A stretch of DNA of 64,000 bases. Source: Salvator merianae (lineage: Eukaryota > Chordata > Lepidosauria > Squamata > Teiidae). Each line of letters starts with the position of its first letter. Within the stretch, counting starts at the first letter, position 1. Position numbers and translations under genes: made by a program. Below are positions 37,187 through 48,826 of this stretch, piece after piece. Location of the stretch: assembly GCA_003586115.2 (NCBI GenBank), contig QVOM02000073.1, positions 48,869,650 through 48,933,649 on the forward strand, in the 5' to 3' direction. A model generated the notes under the pieces. The model saw only the letters and a program-made list of their open reading frames with translations, had not been told where the DNA came from and made no database searches.

Positions 37187-38334
37187 TAAATCAGAGTGGT
37201 ACTGTATTTTGCCATCTCTTCTGATAGCTGTGGCTACCTTTAAACTTCTGCTTTTACAAAATAGAAAATTATTTCTCATAACCGCAAGAGGAAGTTGGGT
37301 AGTCCAGCATATAATTCAGAGGTTACCAAATTGCTGGCTAACCATCAGTTTAAAGAAGTCTACTTGTTTCACCCTCTGCCTTCTGGAGAAGATAACACAG
37401 CAAAAAAAAGTGACATTTCCTCCCTGTGGCAGATGCATTTCTTGGGGGTTTATGCATAGCTTCATTTTTCTTAATTACTACTGACATTTTTGACTATCAA
37501 ATCAGAAGGCTGAGCTTTTTTTTTTTTTAATGTAAGGGGAAGGAAAAGAAACCGAATCAACTGCTCACTCCAGAGAACGATATGATTTAGATACATAGAG
37601 AATAAAATGGCAAAAGAAAAAAAAAGAAAAGAAAATTCGTATTTCAGTTCTGAACCCAAAGGCAATTGGTGATGCCATGGAATCTAAGCTGCCTACCAAT
37701 TAACTTTAAATGTGCACTCAGAATAAATTTCATGAACTGAAAAATTATGCAAATTTCTTTTTTACAATTCTGGATAAATATAAGGATCAAGATCCTATTT
37801 TTGCATTTGAAATTGGACCGTGCAAGTGATTCTTTTCTTCTTATAGCAAGGGTCCTCCATTTTTTGTTTTTATGATAAGTGCCAACCTCACTAGTTCAGT
37901 GTTTCCAACACAGATGTTTAGTGGGAGAATTTTCACTTGTTGAAGTCCTATTGGCTCTCTTTCCTTTGCTTCCTCTTCCCGGCTGTGGGAGAGGAAGAAA
38001 GAAGTCCTGTTTTTCCCAGATACTCTTCAACAATTTATATTTTGGAAAGAAGTGAGCCAGTAGCCTGGATAAATGCTCTAAGGATCTCTAGTTTTTATTG
38101 GAGACTGAAATCTCCTGTTCCTAGTACAGAGCATTGTGAGGGTTTCACGTATCTTTGTTGGATTAAATCTGTGTGGTCAGATCACTAGTCCTATTCAGAT
38201 CAAGGTGGTACAATGTGTACTTTGAAGGTCGAACTCCAGGATCCTTCACCGTGTGAAAGTAGAACATCTAGGTGAATCAGACCGATTCACAGAAGTGTGT
38301 GGGTAAGAATACCAGGTTGGAAAGCAATTTTAAT
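37187..38334. other. Unassigned sequence
   Basis: A and T runs and short frames only; no recognisable gene. Confidence 0.5.
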
Positions 38335-38753
38335 GTTAGGGATCTGCTATTGTCCTTCTAACCAAACTCCCCCAAGAGACCGGAAAATTAGGTCAAGGAG
38401 GCATCCAAAAAGGAAAGGGTAGTTATAATGGGGGACTTCAACCATCCTCACATAGCCTCTGTGAACTCTTGTTCAACTCATGAGAAAGAGATAAGATTCC
38501 TGAGATGCTAAATTATTGTTCCCTAGAGCAGATGGTTGTGGAACCAACCAGGGGAAAGGGTCTTGTTCCTAAATAATGCTCAGGATCTGGTACAAGATGT
38601 CACTATAGCTGATCCACTATAGCTGATCCAGTAGAGAACAGTGATCACAATGTGATAACCTTCAACTTAAATCCTGAATGTAAATTGTTGAAAAAATCTA
38701 ACACAGAAACCTTAAACTTTTATAAAGGAAACTTCTCCAAAATTGAGAAACTA

Positions 38754-38976
38754 GGAGCACAGTCACACCTAAGTTTTAATCCAGCTTTGGTCCACTTTCA
38801 GACTGAGAGAACACATCAGTGAGTAATAAGATGTTTTCTTTCAGCATTATCTAACTCAGAAAATCCACCTTTGGGTTAGATAATATGGAAAGAAAATGAA
38901 TAGTCACTTTGCTGATGAGTTCTTCCAGTCCAAAAGTAGACTGAAGCTGGATTAAAACTTAGGTGTGACTGGGCCC
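38754..38976. mobile_element. MITE family E, copy 2
   Basis: The ends are GGAGCACAGTCACACCTAAG and CTTAGGTGTGACTGGGCCC, with further inverted matching (TTTTAATCCAGCTTTGG; GAAGCTGGATTAAAA). It is inserted in the CR1 endonuclease-to-RT linker. The flanking triplets CTA and TTG do not match; the intact CR1 copy has TTG here, so the left side may have mutated. It is non-coding. Confidence 0.75.
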
Positions 38977-39561
38977 TTGTAAAAAGAAAATTCAAAGGGA
39001 AACCTAGAAGAGTTCAATCACTCCAAAATGCATGAAAACTATTTACAAATACAATAATGGAAGCTCAATTAGAATGAATACCTAAAAGAAGAAACGGCAC
39101 TGCCAAGTCAAGAGAATGCCAGTGTGGCTTACAAATGAAGTATGGGAAATCATGAAAAGCAAGAAAAGCTAATTTAGAAAATGGAAGGCTTGTTCTAATG
39201 AGGAGAATAGGAAGACACAGAAATGCAAAACAAATGCAAAATGGCAATCAGGAATGCTAAGAACAATTTTGAGGAGCACATTGCTAAAAACATGAAATGA
39301 AAGAAAAAGAACTTAAGTACATCAGAAGTAGGAATCCAACCAGTACAGCAGTTGGACTATTAGATGACAATGCACAGAAAGGGATAACTAAAGAGGACAT
39401 GGAGATTTCAGAGAGCCTTAATTAATTATTTTCCTCTGTTTTCACTGAGGAAGGGAAAGGGTGTATACCTGCAGCTCAGCTGATCTTTTCAGGAAGGGAG
39501 TCAGAAAAATTAAAGATAGAGGTAATCAGGGAGGAGGGCCTCGCATGTCTTAACAAACTAA

Positions 39562-40652
39562 GGCTGTGTTCCGACACGGCATTTAATCAGTTTACAGGCC
39601 GTCTTCAGTTCCCGCTGTCCCAACATGATCTTGCCGTTCTGTAATTTTTATGGATTAAATTTGCGAAATCCGGATTACTTTGTCTTCGGATTTAATGAAC
39701 TCTCAAGCTGTTCCAGATCGCTAGCGCTTTACTTTGTGCTGTGGGCACGGGGAAAGCGATTATTTGAGAGGGACCGTACTGTTTTGGGGGGCGTGCAGAG
39801 GGAGGGATCCCCATTTTGTGCCGTCCAATGACAGACTTTGTGGGTGGGCAGGAAGCACAGTAGTTTCCTCTGCCTCCATTATCCCCCCTTCCCTCGCTGC
39901 CAGGGGAAAAGAAATCGTCCTCCTTCTTCGCTAAGCTGCGGTCCTGCCAGGAAGAAATTAAAGGCTTTCTCCACTTCCGTCTGCTCTTTAAAGCAAAAAA
40001 TAAACTGCGCCTGTTTGGAGTTTTGCTGTCATCAGCACACAGTTACACAGCTACACAGCGGGAGGAAGATGAGTCAAAATAGCAGCACTGTCAAAATAGT
40101 AGAGCCCCCCCCACATTCCCTCCCCACTTTTTCCCTTTGTTATGGACCTCTCCCTGCTTTTACGCTACTTTTAAATTGCGCAGTTGCGTTAAAGTGAATC
40201 AGCAGGGGAGCTCTCATACGCATTTCAAAGGAACTTTAAAAAGCTTAAAGTTCATAGTTTTAAAGTGAACATAGTTTTAAAGTTCTGCTTGTGTAGACAG
40301 AGGCTGCAGGGAGGAGAAGGAGCAAATGTCGAATGCCTAGTAACGCTGCCAAGTGAATCCATGTTCTGAAGCAGCAGCGGGGACATACGGAGAGCAGAGC
40401 TGGAGTTTCTCGCCCCTGTGACGTCAAGGTTTGAACGTTGGGACTGCAGCCAATCGCTGACTGCATAGGGAGGAGAATTTGACGAGGGGTGGAGGCAGAA
40501 AGGGTACTGCCAAGCACGGGAAATATCAGTGTGGGAACGAGCAAGTACGAATTGACTCCGTGTTAAACTGTAACTGTGGGAACGACCAGAAGACGAATTC
40601 ACTGCGTATACTCTTCTGATACAGATTACATTGACAATGTCCAACCGCGGCC
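39562..40652 (+). mobile_element. MITE family A, copy 4 (clean insertion in CR1)
   Basis: This 1,091-base element starts GGCTGTGTTCCGACACGGC and ends CATTGACAATGTCCAACCGCGGCC's terminal GCGGCC. TAA is duplicated at 39559-39561 and 40653-40655. The CR1 copy at 61-64 kb has the uninterrupted site (minus strand AAACTAAATGCTAAC, near 63015), with a single TAA. There is no transposase frame. The right arm holds a perfect TGACGTCA at 40419-40426 and a CCAAT at 40450-40454, spaced as in many vertebrate promoters; whether that matters is unknown. Confidence 0.9.
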
Positions 40653-42135
40653 TAAATGTTAACAAATAATTGGGATCAGACAACATTCATCCAAAAGTTC
40701 TCAAAGGACTCAAATGTGAAATTGCTGATCTTCTAGCCAAAATATATAATTTTCCCCTAAAGGGTAGAGGGTAACAAATGTAACACTGATCTTCATAAGA
40801 GGATCCAGGGGTGATCCAGGAAATTACAGACCAATCAGCTTAACATCAGTTTCAGTAAAATGATGGAAGCCTTAAGAAAGGATAAAATTAGTATGCACAT
40901 AGAAGAGCAAGCATTACTGAAAGAAAATCAGCATGGCTTCTGCAAAGATAAAATGCCTTACTAACTTCTTAGAATTCTTTCAGAGTGTTTATAAACACAG
41001 TGGATAAAGGTGATCCAGCTGACATTGTCTATCTGGACTTTCAGAAGGCTTTTGACAAAGTCCCCCATCAAAGGCTCCTAAATAAATTAATCAATCATGG
41101 ACTAAGTGGACAGGTCCTGTCCTGGATTGGTAACTGGCTAAAGGACAGGAAACAGAAAGTAGTAATAAATGGACAATTCTCAGAATGGAGAGAAGTAAGA
41201 AATGGGGGTTACCAAGGTTCACTATTGGGACTTGTGCTTTTTAATTTATTCATAAATGATCTAGAAGTAGGGGTAAGTAGTGAGGTAGCAAAATTTGCTG
41301 ATGACACTAAGGTCACATCCAGGCAGGGATAAATAGCACTATTAGGGCTTGGCTGTGTTGGGATTGCCACATGAAGGTGTTGATCCAGTATGCAGCAGCT
41401 GTGAAAAATGCAAATTAAATGCTAGGGATAATTAGGAAAGGAATAGAAAATAAGTTGGCAAGCATCATTGTGCCTCTTTATAAATCTATGGTAAGGCCAC
41501 ACTTGGAATATTGTGTACAATTCTGGTCACTACACCTCAGGAAGGATATTGTGGAACTGGGATAGGTGCAGAAAAGGGCAACCAGAATGTTCAAGGGGCT
41601 GGAACACCTTCCTTATGAAATCAGGCTCCACATCTTGGCCTCTTCAGTCTTGAAAGATGGCATTTAAAAGGGGACCTTAATTGAAGTATATAGAATACGC
41701 ATGATGTGGAAAAGGTGGATAGAAAAAAAAAATCTCTATTGCACAACACTAGAACCAAGGGGGACTCTATGAAGTTGATGTACAGGAGAGTTAGAACTGA
41801 CAAGGGAAAGTATTTTTTCATTGGTCTGTGGAATTTACTACCATAAGTGGTGGTGACAGCAACCAGTGTGGATAGCTTTAAGAAAAATTAGGCAAATTCC
41901 TGGAAGATAGATATATGGCTACTAGGATTGACGTCTAGGTACTGCCTGCAGGTTGGAGAGACAGACAGGATGCCTCTACAGGTCATTTGCAGGGAGTTGA
42001 GAACAGGTGAAAGTTTTGCCTTTGCCTTCTGCTTGAGAATACCCAAAAGCTATTGGTGGGCCACTGTAAGACAGGATGCTGTATTCAGTAGGTTGTGGCC
42101 TGATCCAGCAGGGCTCCTCTTCTGTTCTTATGTGT

Positions 42136-42610
42136 GACAAGCTGCTAATGCCAGGTAAAACCAATCTCTAATTGGTAAACACGAAAGTGCAAGATGTGGC
42201 TTAAAAATGAACCAGGCTTATTATTGAACGGGGAAGGGGAGAGGCTGAGACTTTCCAAAACTTGTAAATTATGCAGACCTTTGGAATTTGCTACTTCCAT
42301 TGCAATGTGCTGCCTGACCTGATGGGGATCATATGTCAAAATCTTGTATTTGAATGTACAATTGAAGTTGTCAGGTGATGGATCCCCGTGGCCAGGTTAT
42401 CTCTGCCCAGGAATGATAGCATCAGCAGAAGAAGGTAAAAGGGAAGCTGAGTTCTTTGCATAGTTTAAGGCTGGCCTTAGAGGACAGTAGAATTCTTGGT
42501 GTTTTAGCAGCTGTGTGCAGCAAAGAGAAATTCCATAGTCTAACTTTTTCCTAGGATCGAACTGTAGTTATGGAAAAGGTTCCATATTTTAACACTGTGT
42601 CATAAGAAAT
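42136..42610. other. Unassigned sequence
   Basis: No recognisable gene or repeat. Confidence 0.5.
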
Positions 42611-43045
42611 CAGCAAGCATCATTGTGTCTCTTTATAAATCTATGGTGAGGTCACATTTATACATTTTTTTATATTTATATTTATATCCTGGTCAATGCC
42701 TGAAGATCTCAGGGTGGGTCACAGTAAAATCAATATAAAAATGGATAAAATAAGTTAGCTAAAACAGGTCATTGAGAGGCATGCTGTTCCTTAGCCAAAG
42801 GCCATAATAAAGAGGTGTGTCTTCATCCGTTGACTACATAAATTCAAAGAGGGAATATTGTATATAATTCTGGTCACCACACCACTCCAGAAGGATATTA
42901 TGCAACTGAAAAAAGTGCAGAAAAGGACAAGCAGAATGATCAAAATCATGCTGCAGTCTCTAGGATTAGGATTGAAAGATGTCATTTAAGAGGTGATCTG
43001 ATTGAAGTATATAAAATCTTGCTTGGAAAAGGTAGATAAAAAAAA
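42611..43045 (+). pseudogene. CR1 (subfamily II) fragment with an insertion
   Basis: ATCATTGTGTCTCTTTATAA and GTGAGGTCACATTTA lead into an unrelated block at about 42660-42846. That block (TATATCCTGGTCAATGCC, AGATCTCAGGGTGG, AGGTGTGTCTTCATCC) is the retroelement tail also seen at 34893. CR1 sequence then resumes with ATTCTGGTCACCACACC and AGGTGATCTGATTGAAG. Both are old and non-coding. Confidence 0.7.
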
Positions 43046-43559
43046 AAAAAGTTCTCTGGTCACGGTCATACCACAACAAATTAGTTTGTTTTAGGGCACA
43101 AGAGGGAGAGACAGCAATTGTGGTGAGATAACATCCTTATGATTTATTGCTCACTGAAATTGGGTTTTTTTGTCCCCACATTTCAGTCACCTTAGCCTCA
43201 GTCTGGTGAAAAGGTACTTTTTCCCTCTCCAGCCCTCCCATCCTTCCTCTCCATCTTCCCTCTGTGATTGGATACAGTTCTGTCAATCACATTTTGCATA
43301 CAGCTACCTGCCTCTGTCATCACCCTCCCGGCTCCCGCTTCTTTTCCGCTTTTGTTTATTGTTATAGCTGACTTCTGCACATTCTTAGGCTGCAGGACTG
43401 TGTGCTTGCATGAATGCCATGGATGGGGAACTAGGATGTGCCCTTTTAGTGCATAATTCAGTGCTGAGGTTAAATGGATGAGCCATTGGGGAGGTTGGAC
43501 AGAATAAGTCTGTACTTACAGCATAAACAGGAGAATGCCCAGAAGCAAATGCCCAGGCA

Positions 43560-43613
43560 GAATGCTGGACTAGATGGGCCGATCCACCAAGGCTCCTCTC
43601 ATGTTCTCATGCG
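43560..43613 (+). mobile_element. CR1 (subfamily II) tail scrap
   Basis: GCTGGACTAGATGGGCC and AAGGCTCCTCTCATGTTCTC match the last bases of CR1 subfamily II. Confidence 0.6.
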
Positions 43614-45806
43614 TCAGCCAGATACATCTGTGCGTGGCCCATGATGTACAGTATTTGGGGGAGAGTCTTCCTGATTTGCAAGTGAGATAAGATATTCACA
43701 TGTTTTATGTTAATTTGTGCCCCTTATTCCAGGTGGAGCAAAGGATCCAGTCCTCACACTATACTGGCACTCTTCAACTTAAACAGGATAAGTCCTGTTC
43801 TTTTCCCATATAGCTACCAAGAATGAAGGTTTTATTTCTTTTTCTTTGGCTAATATTAAGCAACGAGCAGATTTAGAGGAACACCCCCCTTTGGAGAAAA
43901 ACCTGTAGTTTCTTTTCAACCAGCTATTTGAAGAAGCATAAGTTGAACTGGAATGATAAGGTTATAGTATAAGCCCTCAGGCTATGTAGGTTCCAAAGCA
44001 AACTGAATTGGTGTTTCAGATTTAGTTTAACCCAGGAGCTGAGGACTTCTTTGTAGAGAGAATTGTCTAGTCAGTCAGCTAGAGTTATTTCGAAATGGTT
44101 CAATAGGAACCTGCTCAGAGAAAATTATCCATTTAATCAACCTCAGTAGTGTCAATTTGTAAGGAAATTTTTCATGGCAGTGCCTCCAACCTGTTTTGTC
44201 TCCCTGGCTCCTGCAACATCTCTGAAGAAATGAATGCAGTTTTACCTCTTGCTTATTCAAGTTGAGGGCTTTGCATGGAACTCAGCATACATATAGCATT
44301 GTTATTTATGGTGAGAAAGTGAACATCACACTTATCTTCACACACTTAATGTTAAAAGTTAGGTGTTTGGGTAAACTGGTAGCTTAAATGTCCCAGTGAG
44401 TTAATTAGAACAGCTCCACAGCTGGAACCCAGAGGGAGGTAGAAAGTAAAATGCAGCAGATCTTGAACTATAGCAGGAGATGTCACACTGAGAAGCAAAG
44501 CAAATAAACAATAGTGGCAAACCCCAGAGATATGGAACAATATCAGATGTGGTAAACAGCAGCGGCCCATAGCTTTAAAGGCAGGTGTTTGGAACCTACA
44601 GGAAGGGGGCAATTGCTTTCTCAGGGCCTCCATCCTCTGTACTGTTGCAGCTGTGGTAATTCTTCTCCTAACTGGGCTTAGCATTTAGGTTCTGCCATTC
44701 CTCTGAGGAGCCTGTGACAGCACACTCCATTCTCCTCACCTCCATTTTTTTCTTGACAACAGTCCTATGAGGTGGGTTATTTATTTATTTACATTTATTT
44801 TTATATTTTGTGCTATACCATGTGGCCTCAATGTGAGTTATAACTGCAAGAGATGCTGGAGAGATGACCTCTGGTCCATCTAATTGTCTTAGGACTCCAT
44901 GCTGCATTTTCTGTCAGGATTTACTTCTTTATCATTTGCCTTTCCCAAGGCACTCACAAAGCACTTCACCCCTCCTTCTCTTTCTTCTTCTGTTAATTAA
45001 CACATTCATTTTGGGGCACTTTGCCAGCCCTAGAATTGCACTATATTGCACCTGGGGAAATTCTGCTCTATCCCTCCAAGCCATTGGCTGATGGTTTCCA
45101 CTGTGACAGTGACCAATGAGTAGAAATTGATTATGTTACTGTCTAACACAAATCCTGATGAGGACAGCTACAACACTGGGGGAAAACTTCCCTATTATAT
45201 TCAACTCTGTTGTGGCACTTTTGTTTTCAATTAAGTAAAGCAAAACCTGTATGTGCCATGTGGTGCACACAGAAGAGTCTGCTTCTGGGCTGCGGTGCTT
45301 CCTCCCATCCAGAAGCAGACTGGACGGTCATCCTCTTGGTCATGTGCTGGTGATATATAGTCACTGTGCCCCAGGCCCTCTTTTATTACATGGAGCCGTG
45401 TGGTCACTGCATGTCAGGCATCATAATGGTATGACCCAAGACTGTGAAGATCTTGCCTACAAGAGATATCTAGTATTACTCACAGTATAGTAATAGGGTT
45501 AGTGTGTAGAAAAAATATCTTTTACTGTGGTTTTTAAGGCTTGAATTCCACAACCACCATGCCCAGGCAAAATTCTAAGAACTGTCTCAGTGAAAAGATG
45601 GAAATTTGCAGGAAATACCTAAAAGTATATCTAGACTAAATTGCGTATTAAGTGATATTGAAGTATGTAAAACATCTTAAATACTAAAAAAAATGATCAG
45701 ACAGCACTTGTTCCTCCCAAGTGAAGATATACAATAAAACACTACTCAATAAACAAGGAGTAAAAATAAAAAAAAATTAAATCATAGATGAGCAGAGGGA
45801 AGAATC
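43614..45806. other. Unassigned sequence with one SINE scrap
   Basis: Bases 44720-44778 (CCATTCTCCTCACCTCC, then GACAACAGTCCTATGAGG) resemble the reverse Sauria SINE body, followed by an ATTT-rich stretch. No gene is recognised in the rest. Confidence 0.4.
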
Positions 45807-45897
45807 ACTGGGCCTGAATCATAGAATCATAGAATCATAGAGTTGGAAGGGACCTCTAGGGTCATCGAGTCCAACCCCCTGCTCAATGCAGGATTCA

Positions 45898-48826
45898 CTA
45901 AAGCATCCCAGACAGATAACTGTCCAGCCTCTCCTTGAAGACCTCCAGCGAAGGAGAGCCCACCACCTCCTGTGGCAACCTGTTCCAATGACTGATTGCC
46001 CTTACGGTCAGGAAGTTTTTCCTAATATCTAGCCTGTATCTACTCCCTTGAAGTTTCATCCCATTGTTTCTAGTCCTTCCTTCTTGCGCAACTGAGAATA
46101 GGGCCAATCCTTCTGCACTGTGACAGCCCTTCAGATACTTGAAAACAGCTATCATGTCTCCTCTCAGTCTTCTCTTCTGCAGGCTAAACATTCCTAGGTC
46201 CTTTAACCGTTCCTCGTAGGACATGGTTTGCAGACCACTCACCATTTTGGTCGCCCTTCTCTGAACTTGTTCCAGTTTGTCAATGTCTTTTTTAAACTGG
46301 GGTGCCCAGAACTGGACACAATACTCCAGATGAGGTCTGACCAAGGAAGAGTAAAGTGGGACAATTACTTCTCGTGATCTAGACTCTATACTCTTCTTGA
46401 TACAGCCCAGGATGGTATTTGCCTTTTTTGCAGCTGCATCACACTGTTTACTCATGTTTAATCTGTGATCTACTAGTACACCCAGATCCTTTTCACATGT
46501 GCTGCTGCTCAGCGAGATTCCCCCCATTCTGTATTGGATATTGTCATTTTTCTTACCCAGATGTAAAACTTTGCATTTCTCCCTGTTAAATGTCATTCTG
46601 TTAGTTTCAGCCCACTGTTCAAGCTTGTCCAAATCCTTTTGAATCCTCTCCTTCTCCTCCCTAGTGTTAGCAAGCCCTCCTAGCTTTGTGTCATCTGCAA
46701 ATTTGATCAGCGTCCCCTCGACACCTTCATCCAGATCGTTTATAAAAATGTTGAACAGCAATGGGCCCAAGACAGTGCCTTGCGGTACCCCACTCGAGAC
46801 AGTCTTCCAATTGGATGTGAAGCCATTTATGACCACTCTTTGAGTACGATCACTAAGCCAGTTATGAATCCACCTAACAGTTGTCCTGTCAATCCCATAT
46901 TTGATCATTTTTTCAATAAGTATAGTATGAGACACCTTGTCAAATGCTTTGCTAAAGTCAAGATATACTATGTCCACAGCCTTTCCTTGATCGATCCATC
47001 CAGTAATTTTGTCATAAAAGGAAATAAGATTAGTCTGGCATGACTTGTTTGTTACAAATCCATGTTGGCTTTGGTTAATTACTGCATTCCCATCCAAGTG
47101 CTCCCATATGTGCTGTTTAATGATTTGTTCAAATATCTTGCCTGGTATTGAAGTCAGGCTCACAGGCCTGTAGTTGCCTGGGTCATCCTTCTTTCCTTTT
47201 TTAAAGATAGGTACAACATTTGCCCTCCTCCAATCTTCTGGGACTTCTCCTGTTATCCATGAGTTCTCAAATATCATGGAGAGTGGTTCAGCAATTATAT
47301 CAGCTAATTCCTTCAGCACCCTAGGATGTAATTCATCTGGGCCTGGAGACTTGAATACATTTAAGTTTGCTAAGTGTTCCCTCACCTTCTCCTTGTCCAT
47401 ACAGAGCCTTGATTCTCTTATTCCCTCAACAGCACAGTGAAGGCCAACTGATGTTTCCTTTCCTTTCTGAGAGAAAACAGATGCAAAATAGGAGTTCAGA
47501 AGTTCTGCCTTCTGAATGTCGTTTTTGACCAAATCACCCTTCTCATTTTGTAAAGGTCCTATAGCTTCTTTGACTTTTCTTTTGCTTCTGACATACCCCC
47601 AAAAGCCTTTTTTATTGTTTTTGGCCTCTCTTGCAATCCTCAATTCATTTTTAGCTTTAGCCTTTCTGACACTTATCCTGCAGTTCCTGCAGATTGCATT
47701 ATATTCTTCTTTTGATATGTCCCCCTCTTTCCATTTTTTAAACATTTCTTTTTTTCTTTTTAGCAAGTTATTAAGTTCAGGGTTCATCCACCCTGGTCTC
47801 TTTAGATGCTTGCCATTCTTTTTTCTTTTAGGAATTGTTAAAGATTGTGCCTCTAGAATCTCCTTTCTCAAAATTTCCCATCCTTCCTGGACATTTCTGT
47901 CCTTTAAGACATCCAGCCAATGGATCCTTCCTACCCTCCTTCTGAGTCCATCAAAATCTGCTCCTCTGAAATCTAACCTTGAAGTCCGAGTCCTCTCAGA
48001 TCTTCCTCCTTTTGTTATCCAAAACTCAATGATAGCATGGTCACTGCCACCCAGGGTCCCAGTCACCCTTACTTCCTCAACCATTTCCTCCCTGTTGGTA
48101 AGGATTAGGTCCAAGATAGCAGACCCCCTTGTTTTTTCCTCCATCCTTTGGAAAATGAAGTTATCTGCCAGAGAGGATAAGAATTTATTGGACCCATGAC
48201 TTTTGCCAGAGAGAGATTCCCAACAATGTCCGGATAGTTAAAATCTCCCATAATGACTAGGTCGTGTTTCCCCGAGAGCTTGGCCATCTGATATATAAAT
48301 AGTTCATCCATATATTCTGTTTGTCCAGGGGGTCTATAATAAACTCCTACAACAGTATCCTTTGTGTTGCTCTCTCCTTGTATTTTCACCCAAACGGTTT
48401 CTACAGGGCTTCCATTATCTGAAAGATTAATCTCTGTGGTGGTATATATTTTCCTTACATACAATGCAACACCTCCTCCCCTTTTATTAAGCCTGTTTTT
48501 TTTAAATAAGTTGTATCCTTCGAGCTCTGTGTTCCAATCATGCGTATTATCCCACCAAGTTTCAGTTATGCCTATGATATCATATTTATTTTCCTGTGCT
48601 AGGATTTCCAGTTCTCCTTGTTTGTTTCCCATGCTTTGCGCATTGGTATAGAAACATTTTAGTTTGCGACAAATGTCTCTTTCAAGCTTGACTCCTTTAG
48701 TTTCCTTCCAAATTGTTGGACTTTGTTCTTTCCTTTCATTTCTGGTAGCAAGTTCCTTATCTGTATTTATTAGCTGCTTATCTTTCTCTGGACTTTTACT
48801 TCCCTTCCCCTTTCGCCCTAGTTTAA
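45898..48826 (-). pseudogene. CR1 ORF2 polyprotein, one frameshift
   Basis: ORF2 encodes the AP endonuclease and reverse transcriptase for target-primed reverse transcription. The N-terminal frame (open from the slippery site, ATG at 48632) has LKCFYTNAQS, the catalytic Glu in ITETWW, VYYRPPGQ and MGDFNYPDI. At about 48222 one T is missing compared with the family pattern, so the frame shifts. The 748-residue remainder begins at 48144 and contains SDH (residues 34-36), motif A VYLDFSKAFDK (Asp396), SGVPQGTVLGPLLFN, FADD (482-485), LGVLVDHRL and the conserved C-terminal [11 protein letters not shown]. It ends at 45898. Total length, about 975 codons, is normal for CR1. Apart from the one-base loss I see no defect. 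Confidence 0.9.

Larger units (their letters stand above)
38335..42135 (+). pseudogene. CR1 (subfamily II), decayed and twice interrupted
   Basis: A long sense CR1 copy starts in the endonuclease region (ATGGGGGACTTCAACCATCC; GTGGAACCAACCAGGGGAAAG; GTGATCACAATGTGATAACC). It continues through the linker and reaches the reverse transcriptase, where one frame survives (40985-41332: DIVYLDFQKAFDKVPHQRLL, FNLFINDLEVG and FADDT). Motif B has decayed to NGGYQGSLLG. About 250 bases after FADDT are lost, and the C-terminal region and 3' UTR then run to CTTCTGTTCTTATG. Two MITEs sit inside it (38754 and 39562). A 14-base tandem repeat, ACTATAGCTGATCC, lies at about 38602. It cannot make an active protein. 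Confidence 0.85.

Noticed and set aside
45817..45841. Microsatellite or CRISPR-like repeat at (AATCATAG)n
   Set aside because: Three adjacent octamers at this position are the normal CR1 3' terminus.
47516..48199. 227-codon plus-strand frame
   Set aside because: It is the antisense shadow of CR1 ORF2; its hydrophobic, Ser/Leu-rich composition is typical of an antisense reading.
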